Notes under the pieces: generated by a model
Told to the model about the DNA's origin: nothing
Database searches by the model: none
What the model saw: the letters and a program-made list of their open reading frames with translations, nothing else
Translations under genes and position numbers: made by a program
NCBI RefSeq assembly: GCF_014647475.1
Contig: NZ_BMPG01000002.1
Span: 682,001 to 746,000, forward strand
DNA length: 64,000 bases
Reading direction: 5' to 3'
Source: Halocalculus aciditolerans
GTDB lineage: Archaea; Halobacteriota; Halobacteria; Halobacteriales; Halobacteriaceae
Shown here: one piece after another, positions 50,437 to 59,104 of the stretch
How the letters are laid out: each line of letters begins with the position of its first letter
How positions within the stretch are numbered: the first letter of the stretch is position 1

Positions 50437-50865
50437 TCAGGCCTCGGCCTTCTGTTCCAGGAACTCCTTGGCCTCTTCGAGGATGTCGCGCGGGCCGTCC
50501 TGCGTGATAGTGTTGATCGCCTGTTCGTAATCCCGCCACTGGAGGTCGGAGTGCTCGTTGGAGAGCTCCGCGGAGGCTTCGTGGGAGCGGGCGATGAACA
50601 GGTGGACCGTCTTGTGAATCCGGTTCCCGTTCGCTTCGAAGACGTAGTCGTACTCCTCTCTGAAGCCGTCGATGAGACGGAAGTCCTCGATGCCCGCTTC
50701 CTCCTGCACCTCCCTGATAGCGGTTTGCTGCAGTTCTTCGTCCCCCTCGACGCCGCCCTTCGGGAACTCCCAGTCCCCGGGCCGGCTCTTGAGGAGGAGG
50801 TATTCGCGCCGGCCGCGGGTATCCCGGAAGAGGATCGCTCCGGCGCTGGTCGCTTCGACCGTCAT
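50437..50865 (-). CDS. Nudix hydrolase, Ap4A-hydrolase-like
   Basis: 142-aa Nudix enzyme with a complete box: GGVEGDEELQQTAIREVQEE followed by AGI. The pattern SAGAILFRD at the start and LLLKSRPGDWEFPKGG fit bis(5'-nucleosyl)-tetraphosphatases. It should cleave dinucleoside polyphosphates or related substrates with Mg2+. It heads a minus-strand run: the DUF5787 gene starts seven bases after its stop and the unknown gene follows. Start ATG at 50865. Confidence 0.9.
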   Translation of the reverse strand: MTVEATSAGAILFRDTRGRREYLLLKSRPGDWEFPKGGVEGDEELQQTAIREVQEEAGIEDFRLIDGFREEYDYVFEANGNRIHKTVHLFIARSHEASAELSNEHSDLQWRDYEQAINTITQDGPRDILEEAKEFLEQKAEA

Positions 50866-51061
50866 TACACCTCTCTAGTCGACCGTGGATTAAGAGAATG
50901 TCGGACGGACCACGAGGCGTTCGCGCGCTCGCGCGTCCCGCGCGAGGCCGCATTCGACGCCCGCCGTCGACGGCGACTGTCACGGACGTTCACCCCCGCC
51001 GGAGAACCCACACGACTTTTGTCGTTGCACGTTCTCGTAACGTGATACGCGCATCCCAGCT
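50866..51061. other. Divergent promoter spacer
   Basis: 196 bp between the Nudix operon and the S10-like gene, transcribed away from each other. It holds a palindrome near the S10-like start and an A/T box acttttgtc (51015-51023). A frame with sustained coding character is not seen. Confidence 0.45.
51028..51044 (+). promoter_or_regulatory. Operator-like palindrome upstream of the S10-like gene
   Basis: cacgtt-ctcgt-aacgtg: perfect 6-bp arms with a 5-bp spacer, placed between the likely TATA box (51015-51023) and the ATG at 51062. A protein bound here would cover the transcription start. Confidence 0.45.
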
Positions 51062-51397
51062 ATGACCTTCGTCACAAAACTAACTCTCAACAGCGGGGAC
51101 CGAGCGGCCCTCGACGGCGTCGTCGAGGACATCCGCGAGACGGTCCGCCGGAAGGGCGCGGAGTTCCGCGGCCCGCACACGAAACCGCCGAACAACCATC
51201 GAATCAGCCAGTACAAGGGCCTCGACGGCGACGACGCGGCGCAGTATCCGTCGTGGTCGTACACGGTCTACCGCCGGAAGGTCGAAATCGTCGGGCACGA
51301 CGACCTCGCGCGGCAGATTATGGAGTGGGATTTCCCGGAGAGCGTGAAGATCGAAGCGGACATCGAGCACGTGCAGGCCGTCGGTTCGACGGCGTAA
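51062..51397 (+). CDS. uS10-like ribosomal protein paralogue
   Basis: 111-aa protein resembling ribosomal protein S10 (uS10/mL48): VTKLTLNSGDRAALDGVVED matches the S10 start, then RGPHTKPPNNHRISQYKG corresponds to the S10 loop with its GP-x-PTK region, and VYRRKVEIVGHDDLARQIM the C-terminal strand. True haloarchaeal S10 genes lie next to the EF1A gene, which is not here, so this is probably a second, specialised copy. Role could be translational or regulatory; not known. Confidence 0.78.
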   Translation: MTFVTKLTLNSGDRAALDGVVEDIRETVRRKGAEFRGPHTKPPNNHRISQYKGLDGDDAAQYPSWSYTVYRRKVEIVGHDDLARQIMEWDFPESVKIEADIEHVQAVGSTA

Positions 51398-51448
51398 GCA
51401 CTTCTCTCTACCCGCCGTACTCGCGAGTTACAGCGGCGGTGCCGCGTC

Positions 51449-51868
51449 TTAGAAGACGCTGTAGTTGACGGCGTACGCCCAGGTCTGGCCGCCGACGACG
51501 AGGAAGCCGAGCGCCGCGCCGGTCAGGCCGACGTTCTTGAGGAACTGCGTCCGCTCGTTCTGTTTCTGGTCGTCGGGGGCGGCCCAGTAGTCGTGGACGG
51601 TGAACGAGGAGACGAGGAGGAAGACGGCGATAGCGCCGGCGGAGAGGACGGGGAGGACGCCGAGGACGATGCCGAGGCCGCCGAGGACGAGCATCCCGCC
51701 GGAGACGAGGACGCCGGCGCGCGGGGCGGGGATGCCGTTGGCGTCGGCGTAGCCGGCGAGCGTGTCGGCGTTCCGGAAGTGGTTGAGGCCCATGTAGGCC
51801 ATCGCGAGGCCGAAGAGGAGGCGGCCGAGGAGGAAGACGACGCCGCCGACGCCGCTGTCGATGGCCAT
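51449..51868 (-). CDS. DoxX family membrane protein
   Basis: 139-aa DoxX-like protein with four hydrophobic segments. It contains LLGRLLFGLAMAYMGLNHFR near the N-terminus and FTVHDYWAAPDDQKQNERTQ followed by FLKNVGLTGAALGF, typical of DoxX. Family members act in redox-stress responses and thiosulfate/quinone chemistry. It is divergent from a HxlR-type regulator gene, an arrangement often seen for redox-controlled DoxX. Start at ATG 51868. Confidence 0.9.
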   Translation of the reverse strand: MAIDSGVGGVVFLLGRLLFGLAMAYMGLNHFRNADTLAGYADANGIPAPRAGVLVSGGMLVLGGLGIVLGVLPVLSAGAIAVFLLVSSFTVHDYWAAPDDQKQNERTQFLKNVGLTGAALGFLVVGGQTWAYAVNYSVF

Positions 51869-51960
51869 CAGGCGGACACCTCCGGAGAGACGGTGGGTTC
51901 GGTGGCGGTACTCGCGTGCGTGGACGAATCGTGCGTCACAGCCGCCGATAGGGCCGACAC

Positions 51961-52030
51961 CGGCATATATCCTCGCTAACTGATAGGTAAGGGGGTGTCG
52001 TCGACGCCATCACAGTAACACTGTGTAACC
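51961..52030. promoter_or_regulatory. DoxX/HxlR divergent control region
   Basis: A TATA-like gcatatatcc at 51963-51972 (minus strand for doxX) and a palindrome cacagt-aac-actgtg at 52011-52025 lie in the 210-bp divergent spacer. The palindrome is a good candidate operator for the adjacent HxlR protein. Confidence 0.55.
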
Positions 52031-52078
52031 AGATTCGGAACCGAACCTTGAGGAGGGGGGAGGGCGTAGGGAGAGGCG

Positions 52079-52435
52079 ATGAGTGAAACTTCGACGGGGA
52101 CGGACGTGGCGAACGCGGCGTGTGGCGTGGTCGACTCCTTCGACCAGATCGGCTCGACGTGGCGGCTCGTCGTCCTCCACGACCTCCAGGGCGGCGAGAA
52201 GCGGTTCAACGAGCTCAAACGCTCCACGGACGCGTCGAGTCGGACGCTCTCACGGGTCCTCGACGACCTCGGCGAGCACGGCCTCGTCGACCGCCGTCTG
52301 GAGGAGGACGCGCCCGTGGCGACCTACTACTCGCTCACGGCGAAGGGCGAGGCGCTCTGCCCGGTGTTCGACGAGATCGAGAAGTGGGCGACGGAGTGGC
52401 TCGCGGAGTCCCCGGAACCCCCGGGGTCCGCGTAG
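52079..52435 (+). CDS. HxlR family winged-helix regulator
   Basis: 118-aa HxlR-type repressor/activator. The winged helix covers GSTWRLVVLHDLQGGEKRFN through RTLSRVLDDLGEHGLVDRRL. A single Cys in NAACGVVDSF is near the position of the redox-sensing Cys in some HxlR proteins, and a second Cys lies in ALCPVFDE. Divergent from doxX with a palindrome between them, so it probably controls doxX in response to redox or reactive carbonyl stress. Its stop directly abuts that of the convergent antiporter gene. Confidence 0.9.
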   Translation: MSETSTGTDVANAACGVVDSFDQIGSTWRLVVLHDLQGGEKRFNELKRSTDASSRTLSRVLDDLGEHGLVDRRLEEDAPVATYYSLTAKGEALCPVFDEIEKWATEWLAESPEPPGSA

Positions 52436-53884
52436 TCAGTCGCCGCTGCGGGCGGCGAGCGCGAGGAAGACGAGGAGGAGCGCCCAGCCGTAGAAGACGA
52501 AGGGGAGGACGGCGGCGGGGTTGACGACCATCGCGGCGGCGTCGTACGTCTCTGCGAGCCCCGGCATCTGACTGTACCCGACGAGCACGCCGCCCGCCCA
52601 CGGGAACATGTAGGAGGGGGCGGTGGTGGAGGCGTCGAGGAGGTTCGCGAGCCGGTGGGCGTCGATGCCGAAGCGCTCGCCGAGCTCTTCGAACATCGGG
52701 GCGATGCCGATTTCGATGGCGGTGTTGACGGTGACGAGGGCGTTGAGGCAGGTGCCGCCGACGAAGAGTGCGACTTCTGCGGTTCGGCGGCTGTTCACGT
52801 GCGTCGTGACGAAATCCCGGATGCGCGCGAGCGCGCCGCCCGCGGCCATGATTTCGCTGATGCCGACGACGAGGAGCGTGAGGACGACGAGGGGGAACGC
52901 GCCGACGACGCCGGTGTAGATGCCGCCGCCGACGCTGTCCGTGCCCGCCTGCTGGACGACGGGGAGGACGGAGAACGCACCGGGGTTCGTCGCGCCGAAG
53001 GAGAGGAGGTCCCAGGGGGCGGCGAGGCCGCAGGCGAGGTCGATAGCGGTGCCGACGATGATGCCCGCGGAGACCGCGGTGACGACGTGGTAGCCCGCCA
53101 TGGCGAGCGCGACGACGAGGCCGACGGCGAAGAGGTGGAGGAGGCCGACGGGGTTCCCGGAGGCGACGGCGCTCGCGTCGCCCGCGATGGACGCGCCGGG
53201 GAGGACGAGGCCGGCGACGAGGAAGGCGACGAGCGCGAGACCGGAGGCGACGCCGACGGCCGGGAGGCGGGAGGTGACGGCGTCGCCGACGGGAACTCCC
53301 TGTGTCTGCGCGGAGACGATGGTGGTGTCGCTGACGGGTGCGAGGTTGTCGCCGAAAGCCGCGCCGGAGAGAATCGCGCCGAACGTGAGGACGGGACTCG
53401 CGCCGAGGAGCACGGCGGCGGGGAAGAAGAGCGTGACGAAGGCGACGACGGTGCCCGCGCCGCTGCCGACGCCGACGGCGAGGAGGCCGGCGAGGACGAA
53501 GCCGACGGCGGGGAGGAGGAAGGCGGGGGCGTCGAGCGCGGTGGCGGCCCAGACGAGGCCGTCGACGAACCCGCCGACGAGGAGGACGCGCGCGAAGACG
53601 GCCGCCCAGAGCCACGCGATGATGGCGGTGATGGCGGTGCGCTGGCCCATCCCCTCGATGAGGGCGGCGGCGTACTCCTCGGGCGGGTCCTTGGTGAGGA
53701 CGAGGCCGGCGAGGAGGCCGACGAACGCGCCGACGGCGAGGCCGGAGGTGTCGCCGATGCCGAGCGCGCCGGTCTGCGTGACGGCCCACGCGACGAAGAC
53801 GCCGAGCGGAATCGCGCTGGCGAGCGGGCCGCCGTAGAAGACGACGTCCGGGATGCGCGCGGCGACGTCGTGCCGGCGAGTCAT
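52436..53884 (-). CDS. NhaC family Na+/H+ antiporter
   Basis: 482-aa multi-pass (11-12 segments) transporter of the NhaC type. The signature GAAFGDNLAPVSDTTIVSAQ is present near residue 190, as are LLDASTTAPSYMFPWAGGVL and GYSQMPGLAETY toward the C-terminus. It exports Na+ against H+, or exchanges other solutes. The ATG at 53884 is supported by an A/T box gcaaaaaata (53911-53920) about 27-36 nt upstream. A second paralogue lies just beyond on the same strand. Confidence 0.9.
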   Translation of the reverse strand: MTRRHDVAARIPDVVFYGGPLASAIPLGVFVAWAVTQTGALGIGDTSGLAVGAFVGLLAGLVLTKDPPEEYAAALIEGMGQRTAITAIIAWLWAAVFARVLLVGGFVDGLVWAATALDAPAFLLPAVGFVLAGLLAVGVGSGAGTVVAFVTLFFPAAVLLGASPVLTFGAILSGAAFGDNLAPVSDTTIVSAQTQGVPVGDAVTSRLPAVGVASGLALVAFLVAGLVLPGASIAGDASAVASGNPVGLLHLFAVGLVVALAMAGYHVVTAVSAGIIVGTAIDLACGLAAPWDLLSFGATNPGAFSVLPVVQQAGTDSVGGGIYTGVVGAFPLVVLTLLVVGISEIMAAGGALARIRDFVTTHVNSRRTAEVALFVGGTCLNALVTVNTAIEIGIAPMFEELGERFGIDAHRLANLLDASTTAPSYMFPWAGGVLVGYSQMPGLAETYDAAAMVVNPAAVLPFVFYGWALLLVFLALAARSGD

Positions 53885-53989
53885 ATAGAAAATACTCACG
53901 AGATACGCGCGCAAAAAATACATGGCCCACGGCGCTCCCGAACCGGGTGGCGAGCGTCGCGAGAGCGGACGCCGCGCCGAGTGCGGTGC
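53885..53989. other. Short spacer with promoter
   Basis: 105 bp between the 88-aa protein gene and the first antiporter gene; it holds the antiporter promoter and no gene. Confidence 0.4.
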
Positions 53990-54256
53990 TCAGAACGCGG
54001 CGTCGCCGACGGTCACGAGGAACTCGGCGTCCCCGGTGTGGGCGGCCGCGTCCCAGTCGGTCACGCGGACGCGGACGCGCTTCCGAACGCTCTCGTCGGG
54101 GGCGTCGTGGACCGTCAGGACGCTGTCGCCGATGCGGGCGACGGCGCGGCCCTCGGCGTCCGTGCCGGTGACGACGACGACGAACTCCGACTCGGGGTCG
54201 AAGTCCGGGGTGTTCGTGCGGAACCCGACGCCGGCGAGGAACGCGTCGAGATTCAT
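53990..54256 (-). CDS. 88-aa beta-rich protein coupled to an antiporter gene
   Basis: Small soluble protein: MNLDAFLAGVGFRTNTPDFD, then FVVVVTGTDAEGRAVARIGD and KRVRVRVTDWDAAAHTGDAE. The alternating pattern suggests a small beta-barrel (OB/TRAM-like DUF7513). Its ATG overlaps the antiporter stop by 4 bp (ATGA), so the two are translationally coupled. It may regulate that transporter or bind RNA. The family name is given from pattern only. Confidence 0.7.
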   Translation of the reverse strand: MNLDAFLAGVGFRTNTPDFDPESEFVVVVTGTDAEGRAVARIGDSVLTVHDAPDESVRKRVRVRVTDWDAAAHTGDAEFLVTVGDAAF

Positions 54257-55812
54257 ACGCGCGCCACCTCCTCGGCCTCGCGGTCCGTCGTGTACTCCAG
54301 GCCGTAGCCCGTGAGGGCCGCGGCGAGGAAGACGAAGAACAGGAACCAGCCGTGGAAGACGAACGGCCAGACGCTCACGGGGTTGACCTGCATCGCCTCG
54401 ACGCCGTACTGCTCGACGAGGTCGGGCATCTGGCTGTAGCCCGCGAGCACGCCGCCCGCCCACGGGAAGATGTAGCCGAGCGCGCTCGTGTTCGCGTCGA
54501 GGATGTTCGCGCGGCGGTAGCCGTTGATGTTGAACTGCTCGCCGACGCGCGCGACGTAGGGCGCGATGGCGATTTCGGCGGCGGTGTTAATCGTGATCAT
54601 CGAGTTGACGAGCGCGGTGCCGAGGACGAGCGTCGTCTCCGCGCGGCGCACGGACGTCGCGACCGTGGAGAGCAGGAGCTCCTGAATGGCGTCGAACGCG
54701 CCCCCGCGAACCATGATGCGCGCGCCGGAGACGATGAGCAGGGTGAGGACGATGAGCGGGAAGAACCCGGACGCGCCGGCGTAGAGGCTGCCTGAGACGC
54801 CGGACGCCGCGCCGTCGCTCGCGAACTGGACGACGGGGAGCCACGTGAAGGCGTCGGCGAACGGCGCGGTCGCCGGCGCGGTGAACAGGACGATTTCGCT
54901 CGCCGGCTCCAGCCCGAAGACGAGGTTGAAGACGATGGCGGCGAGGATGCCCCACGTGATGGCTTCGACGATGTGCCGGCCGTTCACGGCGGTGTAGATG
55001 ACGACGCCCATCGAGACGAGGTGGACGAGGCCGACGACGTTCCCGGTCGGGAGGCCGTCGCCGCTCGGTGCGGACGTCGGCATCACCGCGCCCGCGACGA
55101 GGTAGGCGACGAGCGCGAGCGCCGCGGCGACGAACGCGTACTTCAACCGGGAGGCGACGACGCCGCCGATGTCCGCGTTCTGCGTCACCGCGCTCACGAT
55201 GGTCGTGTCGCTGACGGGCGCGAGGTTGTCCCCGAAGACCGCGCCCGAGAGAATCGCGCCGAACATGAGGACCGGGTTCGCGCCGAGCAGCACGGTCGCC
55301 GGGAAGAACGTCGTGACGAACGTGATGGCCGTCCCGTAGCCCGTGCCGATACCGGTCGCGAGAAGCGCGGCGAGCAGGAACGTCAACGCCGGCAGCACGA
55401 CGAGGAGCGTGCTCCGCGGAATCGGAACCGCTTGTGCGACCCAGATGAGCCCGGAGACGAACCCCCCGTCCTGGAGGAGCTGGGCGAACATCCCCGCCCA
55501 CAGCCACGCCACGATAGCGGTCGCGGCGACGCGCTGCGTCATCCCCTCGAAGATCGTGTTCGCGTAGCGCTTCCAGTCGCCTTTCGCGAAGAACATCCCG
55601 ACGACGAGCGCCGCCAGCATGCCGACGACGAGCCCCGTCGTGTCGCCGATGCCGAAGAGGCCGGACTGTACAATGGCCCACGCGACGAAGAAGCCGAGCG
55701 GAATCGCGCTCGCCCACCGGCCGCCGTGAAAGTCGAGCGCCGGTTCGTCGCGAGCCTGTTCGGCGTCACGGAGCTCCGCCTCGACGTCCGCGTCGAGGTC
55801 GTCTTCGGTCAC
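54253..55812 (-). CDS. NhaC family Na+/H+ antiporter, second copy
   Basis: 519-aa transporter with the same signatures as its neighbour: SGAVFGDNLAPVSDTTIVSA near residue 185 and ILDANTSALGYIFPWAGGVL, YSQMPDLVEQYG near the end. A 30-residue acidic N-terminal tail precedes the first membrane segment. The two paralogues are only distantly similar outside these motifs, suggesting different ions or solutes. An M20 amidohydrolase gene starts divergently 129 bp away. Confidence 0.9.
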   Translation of the reverse strand: MTEDDLDADVEAELRDAEQARDEPALDFHGGRWASAIPLGFFVAWAIVQSGLFGIGDTTGLVVGMLAALVVGMFFAKGDWKRYANTIFEGMTQRVAATAIVAWLWAGMFAQLLQDGGFVSGLIWVAQAVPIPRSTLLVVLPALTFLLAALLATGIGTGYGTAITFVTTFFPATVLLGANPVLMFGAILSGAVFGDNLAPVSDTTIVSAVTQNADIGGVVASRLKYAFVAAALALVAYLVAGAVMPTSAPSGDGLPTGNVVGLVHLVSMGVVIYTAVNGRHIVEAITWGILAAIVFNLVFGLEPASEIVLFTAPATAPFADAFTWLPVVQFASDGAASGVSGSLYAGASGFFPLIVLTLLIVSGARIMVRGGAFDAIQELLLSTVATSVRRAETTLVLGTALVNSMITINTAAEIAIAPYVARVGEQFNINGYRRANILDANTSALGYIFPWAGGVLAGYSQMPDLVEQYGVEAMQVNPVSVWPFVFHGWFLFFVFLAAALTGYGLEYTTDREAEEVARV

Positions 55813-55941
55813 GGTATCACCATATCACCTCGTTCCGTCGGCGTCCGCCAAATACCCCCGTGGATGCGTTCTGATAGGTCGCCGGGAATTCGGGTTGCCG
55901 GACCGCGAGTCTTTAACCCGCCCGACGCCCTCAACGCGGCT

Positions 55942-57216
55942 ATGACGGACACCGACCACCTCGTCTCGCTCCGCCGCGACCTCCACCGCCACCCCGAGCC
56001 CGCGTGGTGTGAGTATTACACGACCGCGCGCATCGCCGACGAAGTCGAACGCATCGGCGTCGACGACCTCTTCCTCGGCGCGGACGCCGTGAACGAAGCG
56101 GAACGCATGGCCGTCCCCGACGAGGCCACGCGCCGCGAGTGGGCGGATCGCGCGCGCGACGACGGCGCGAACCCCGACGTCCTCGACGACCTCGGCACCG
56201 GACCGACGGGCGCGGTCGCCGTCCTCGAACGCGGTGACGGTCCCGTCGTCGGCCTCCGCGTCGACATCGACGCCCTCCACATCACCGAATCCGAGAGCGA
56301 CGCCCACTGCCCCGCCGCCGAGGGCTTCCGCTCCGAGCACGAGGGCTACATGCACGCCTGCGGGCACGACGCCCACGTCACCTTCGGCCTCGGCGTCCTC
56401 GAACGCGTGAAAGCGAGCGACTTCGAAGGGACGTTCAAGGTCTTCTTCCAGCCCGCCGAAGAACGCATCGGCGGCGGGAAGGCGATGGCGAAGAGCCGGC
56501 ACATCGCCGACGTCGACTACCTCTACGGCGTCCACGTCGGCCTCGACCACCCGACCGGCGAAATCGTCGCGGGCCTCGACGGCTTCCTCGCCGTCAGCCA
56601 CTTCCTCGCCGAGTTCGAGGGAGAACCCGCGCACGCGGGCGCACACCCCGAAGAAGGAAAGAATACCGTGCAGGCGATGGCGGCCGCCGTCCAGAACCTC
56701 TACGCGATTCCGCGGCACGCCGACGGCGCGACCCGCGTCAACGCCGGCCTCGTCGGCGGCGGCACCGCCACGAACATCATCCCCGACGAATCCCACGTCG
56801 AAGGCGAAGTCCGCGGAGAGACCACCGAACTGAAAGACTACATGCGCGAGCGCGCCGAGCGCGTCCTCGAATCCGCCGCCGACATGCACGACGTCTCGGT
56901 GGACATCTCGACGGAGGGCGAAGCGCCGAGCGCGACCTCCGACCAGGCGCTCGTCGACCTCGTCGAAGCCGTCGCCGCCACCACGAGCGGCGTCGACTCC
57001 GTCCTCGAACGCGACGCGCTCGGCGGGAGCGAGGACGCCACCTACCTCATGCAGGAAGTCCAGCAGCACGGCGGGCTCGCGTGCTACCTCTGCGTCGGCA
57101 CCAGCCACCCCGGCGGCCACCACACCAAGACCTTCGACGTCGAAGAGGACACCCTCCGCATCGGCGTCGACGTCATCGCCGAAACCGTCCGCGACACCTT
57201 CGAAAACCAGCCGTAA
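55942..57216 (+). CDS. M20 family amidohydrolase
   Basis: 424-aa di-zinc peptidase/amidohydrolase of the M20D (IAA-amino acid or aminobenzoyl-glutamate hydrolase) type. Metal-site residues fit VGLRVDIDALHITES, MHACGHDAHVTFGLG, FFQPAEERIGGGKAM and GVHVGLDHP; the lid domain has HAGAHPEEGKNTVQAM. It cleaves an N-acyl amino acid or dipeptide-like amide. The divergent antiporter could import or export a matching solute, which is only a guess. Start ATG 55942. Confidence 0.88.
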   Translation: MTDTDHLVSLRRDLHRHPEPAWCEYYTTARIADEVERIGVDDLFLGADAVNEAERMAVPDEATRREWADRARDDGANPDVLDDLGTGPTGAVAVLERGDGPVVGLRVDIDALHITESESDAHCPAAEGFRSEHEGYMHACGHDAHVTFGLGVLERVKASDFEGTFKVFFQPAEERIGGGKAMAKSRHIADVDYLYGVHVGLDHPTGEIVAGLDGFLAVSHFLAEFEGEPAHAGAHPEEGKNTVQAMAAAVQNLYAIPRHADGATRVNAGLVGGGTATNIIPDESHVEGEVRGETTELKDYMRERAERVLESAADMHDVSVDISTEGEAPSATSDQALVDLVEAVAATTSGVDSVLERDALGGSEDATYLMQEVQQHGGLACYLCVGTSHPGGHHTKTFDVEEDTLRIGVDVIAETVRDTFENQP

Positions 57217-57222
57217 GAGTGG

Positions 57223-58593
57223 TTAGTATTTCGCGTCCGCGCCGGTGACGTCGTAGACGCGCTCCATGATCTCGTCGCGTTCTTCCTGCCACGACTCGAA
57301 CTCGAAGGGACTGGAGGGGTAGCTCTCGTAGTGGTCGAGGAGTTCGTCGGCGACCTGCTTCGTCTTGTAGAAGTTCCAGATCTGCCCCCAGTGGCCGAAG
57401 CTCTTCACGGCGGTCTGGAGCGCGACCATCGGACTGATCGACGTGCTGCCCGCGTAGAGCGCCTCGGAGAGTTTCTCGCCGGGGAGGCGGGCGAGGAGGC
57501 TCATCAGGTCGTCGATGTCGACGGCGGTCGAGAGGATGTTGTAGACGTCGAGGCCGGCGTACCGGCCGCCGAAGTGGTCCATGACGCGCTCGTTGTACGA
57601 CCAGAGCTGTTCCTCGGAGACGTCGTCGTTCTCGATGCCCTCGATGGCGGCCTCGGCGGCGTACTTCCCGGAGTACGCCGCGCCCGCGATACCGCCCCCG
57701 GTCGTGGGGTTCACGAGCGCCGCGGCGTCGCCGACGGCCATGTAGCCGGGCGCGACCGCCGAATCGTACGGCCGGCGCGTCGGGAGCGCCGCCCCGAGCT
57801 TATCGAGGACTTCCGCGTTCGCGAACTCCTCGCGGTGCTGGAGGTCCTCCTTCAGGTCCTCCACGAGCTTCATCGGCTCCTCGTTCATCTGGAAGCCCAG
57901 CCCCGCGTTGATCTCGGTCCCCGTGCGCGGGAAGTACCAGAGGTAGCCCGCCGCGCGCTTCGTCGGCTTGAACACCAGCGCGTCCTTCCACTCCACTTCC
58001 TCCTCGACTTCGACAATCTCGCGGTACGCCGAGCAGAACTGGCTGTAGGAGACGTTCGTGTCGAACGTCGAATCCGAGAAGTCGACTTTATCCTGCAGGA
58101 GACTCAGCGAGCCCGCCGCGTCGATGACGACGTCGCCGGTGAACTCGTGTGCCTCGCCCTTCGTCTTCCCGCGCACGCCCGTCACTCGCCCGGCCTTATC
58201 CTGGTCGACGTCCGTGACGACGACGTCGTAGTAGAAGTCAACGCCGTGGTCTTCCGCCCCTTGGATGACGCAGCGGCCGTACTCCCAGCGGTCGATGACC
58301 GCGAGCTCACCGGGAACGGGGATTTCGAGCACCGTGTCCTCCTGCGGAATTTCGAACCGCCCGTGGTCGACCTCCGTGTTCGTTATCGCGGGTTCGAGCT
58401 TCCGCTTCGGGATGGCGTCCGGGAAGTTCGCCGCGCCCTTCAGCGCGTCGCCGCACGCGATGTGCCCCGCCTCCTCCGCCGACTTCCGCTCGACGATACA
58501 GGCGTCGTATCCGGCTTTCGCGGCCGTCGCCGCCGCGTAGCAGCCCGACGTCCCCGCGCCCACGACGACGACGTCGTACTCGTGTGTAGTCAT
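57223..58593 (-). CDS. Digeranylgeranylglycerophospholipid reductase
   Basis: 456-aa geranylgeranyl-reductase-family flavoprotein. FAD-binding motifs are VVVVGAGTSGCYAAATAAKA and YMAVGDAAALVNPTTGGGIA; the N-terminus has a Cys near GHIACGDALKGAAN typical of the archaeal lipid reductases. It saturates the isoprenoid chains of membrane ether lipids. The ferredoxin gene lies 107 bp away, divergent, and archaeal lipid reductases of this type can accept electrons from ferredoxin, so the pair may work together. Confidence 0.88.
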   Translation of the reverse strand: MTTHEYDVVVVGAGTSGCYAAATAAKAGYDACIVERKSAEEAGHIACGDALKGAANFPDAIPKRKLEPAITNTEVDHGRFEIPQEDTVLEIPVPGELAVIDRWEYGRCVIQGAEDHGVDFYYDVVVTDVDQDKAGRVTGVRGKTKGEAHEFTGDVVIDAAGSLSLLQDKVDFSDSTFDTNVSYSQFCSAYREIVEVEEEVEWKDALVFKPTKRAAGYLWYFPRTGTEINAGLGFQMNEEPMKLVEDLKEDLQHREEFANAEVLDKLGAALPTRRPYDSAVAPGYMAVGDAAALVNPTTGGGIAGAAYSGKYAAEAAIEGIENDDVSEEQLWSYNERVMDHFGGRYAGLDVYNILSTAVDIDDLMSLLARLPGEKLSEALYAGSTSISPMVALQTAVKSFGHWGQIWNFYKTKQVADELLDHYESYPSSPFEFESWQEERDEIMERVYDVTGADAKY

Positions 58594-58700
58594 ACGCCAG
58601 TGATTGCCGCGACGTGGGAAAACTCTTTATAGAAATCCGTCGCCCCAGCGGGGACACGGCGTAGTAAAGAGATATACGGGCGGTCGTCCAACCGGTTTCC

Positions 58701-59030
58701 ATGACCGACTACACTGTCGAGTTCGTCAGCCGGGACGAGACCATCGAGGTGTCCGACAAGGAGACGATTCTCAAGGCGTGCTTCCGCGAAGGCATCGCCC
58801 AGGAGTACTCCTGCCGCGTCGGCATGTGCCTCGCGTGCTCTGCCGAAATCGTCGAAGGCGACGTCGAACAGCCCGCCGCTCGCGGCCTCACCGACGAGGA
58901 AGCCGAGGACTACGCGCTCACCTGCATGGCGCGCCCCGCCTCCGACCTCGTCCTCGACCGCGGGAAGTACCCGCCGAGCATCGAGAACGACGCCGCGACC
59001 ACCGACGCCGCACCCGCCGACGACGACTGA
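58701..59030 (+). CDS. 2Fe-2S ferredoxin (plant type)
   Basis: 109-aa [2Fe-2S] ferredoxin. Cluster ligands are the three Cys in YSCRVGMCLACSAEIVEG and the fourth in YALTCMARPASDL. The acidic C-terminal tail (NDAATTDAAPADDD) is typical of haloarchaeal proteins. It is shorter than classical halobacterial ferredoxins, which carry an N-terminal acidic insertion. It probably donates electrons to the adjacent lipid reductase, to KorAB or to other enzymes. Confidence 0.92.
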   Translation: MTDYTVEFVSRDETIEVSDKETILKACFREGIAQEYSCRVGMCLACSAEIVEGDVEQPAARGLTDEEAEDYALTCMARPASDLVLDRGKYPPSIENDAATTDAAPADDD

Positions 59031-59104
59031 TCCGGCTATCAAGCCGGGTTAGACGACGACTGCGCCGTCTGTCGAACCGGCGCAGACCCATGACTCTTTC
59101 TCAG
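59031..59104. other. Short convergent spacer with one repeat unit
   Basis: 74 bp containing a single gtctgtcgaaccggcgcaga (59068-59087), a lone member of the 32-35 nt unit family. Confidence 0.5.

Noticed and set aside
51868-51966. A 32-residue frame upstream of doxX ending in a stop that overlaps the doxX ATG
   Set aside because: Its ATG overlaps the TATA-like sequence itself, so the transcript should begin downstream of it.
54973-55941. Upstream in-frame extension of the M20 amidohydrolase
   Set aside because: It is antisense to the second NhaC gene; the M20 fold begins at the ATG at 55942.
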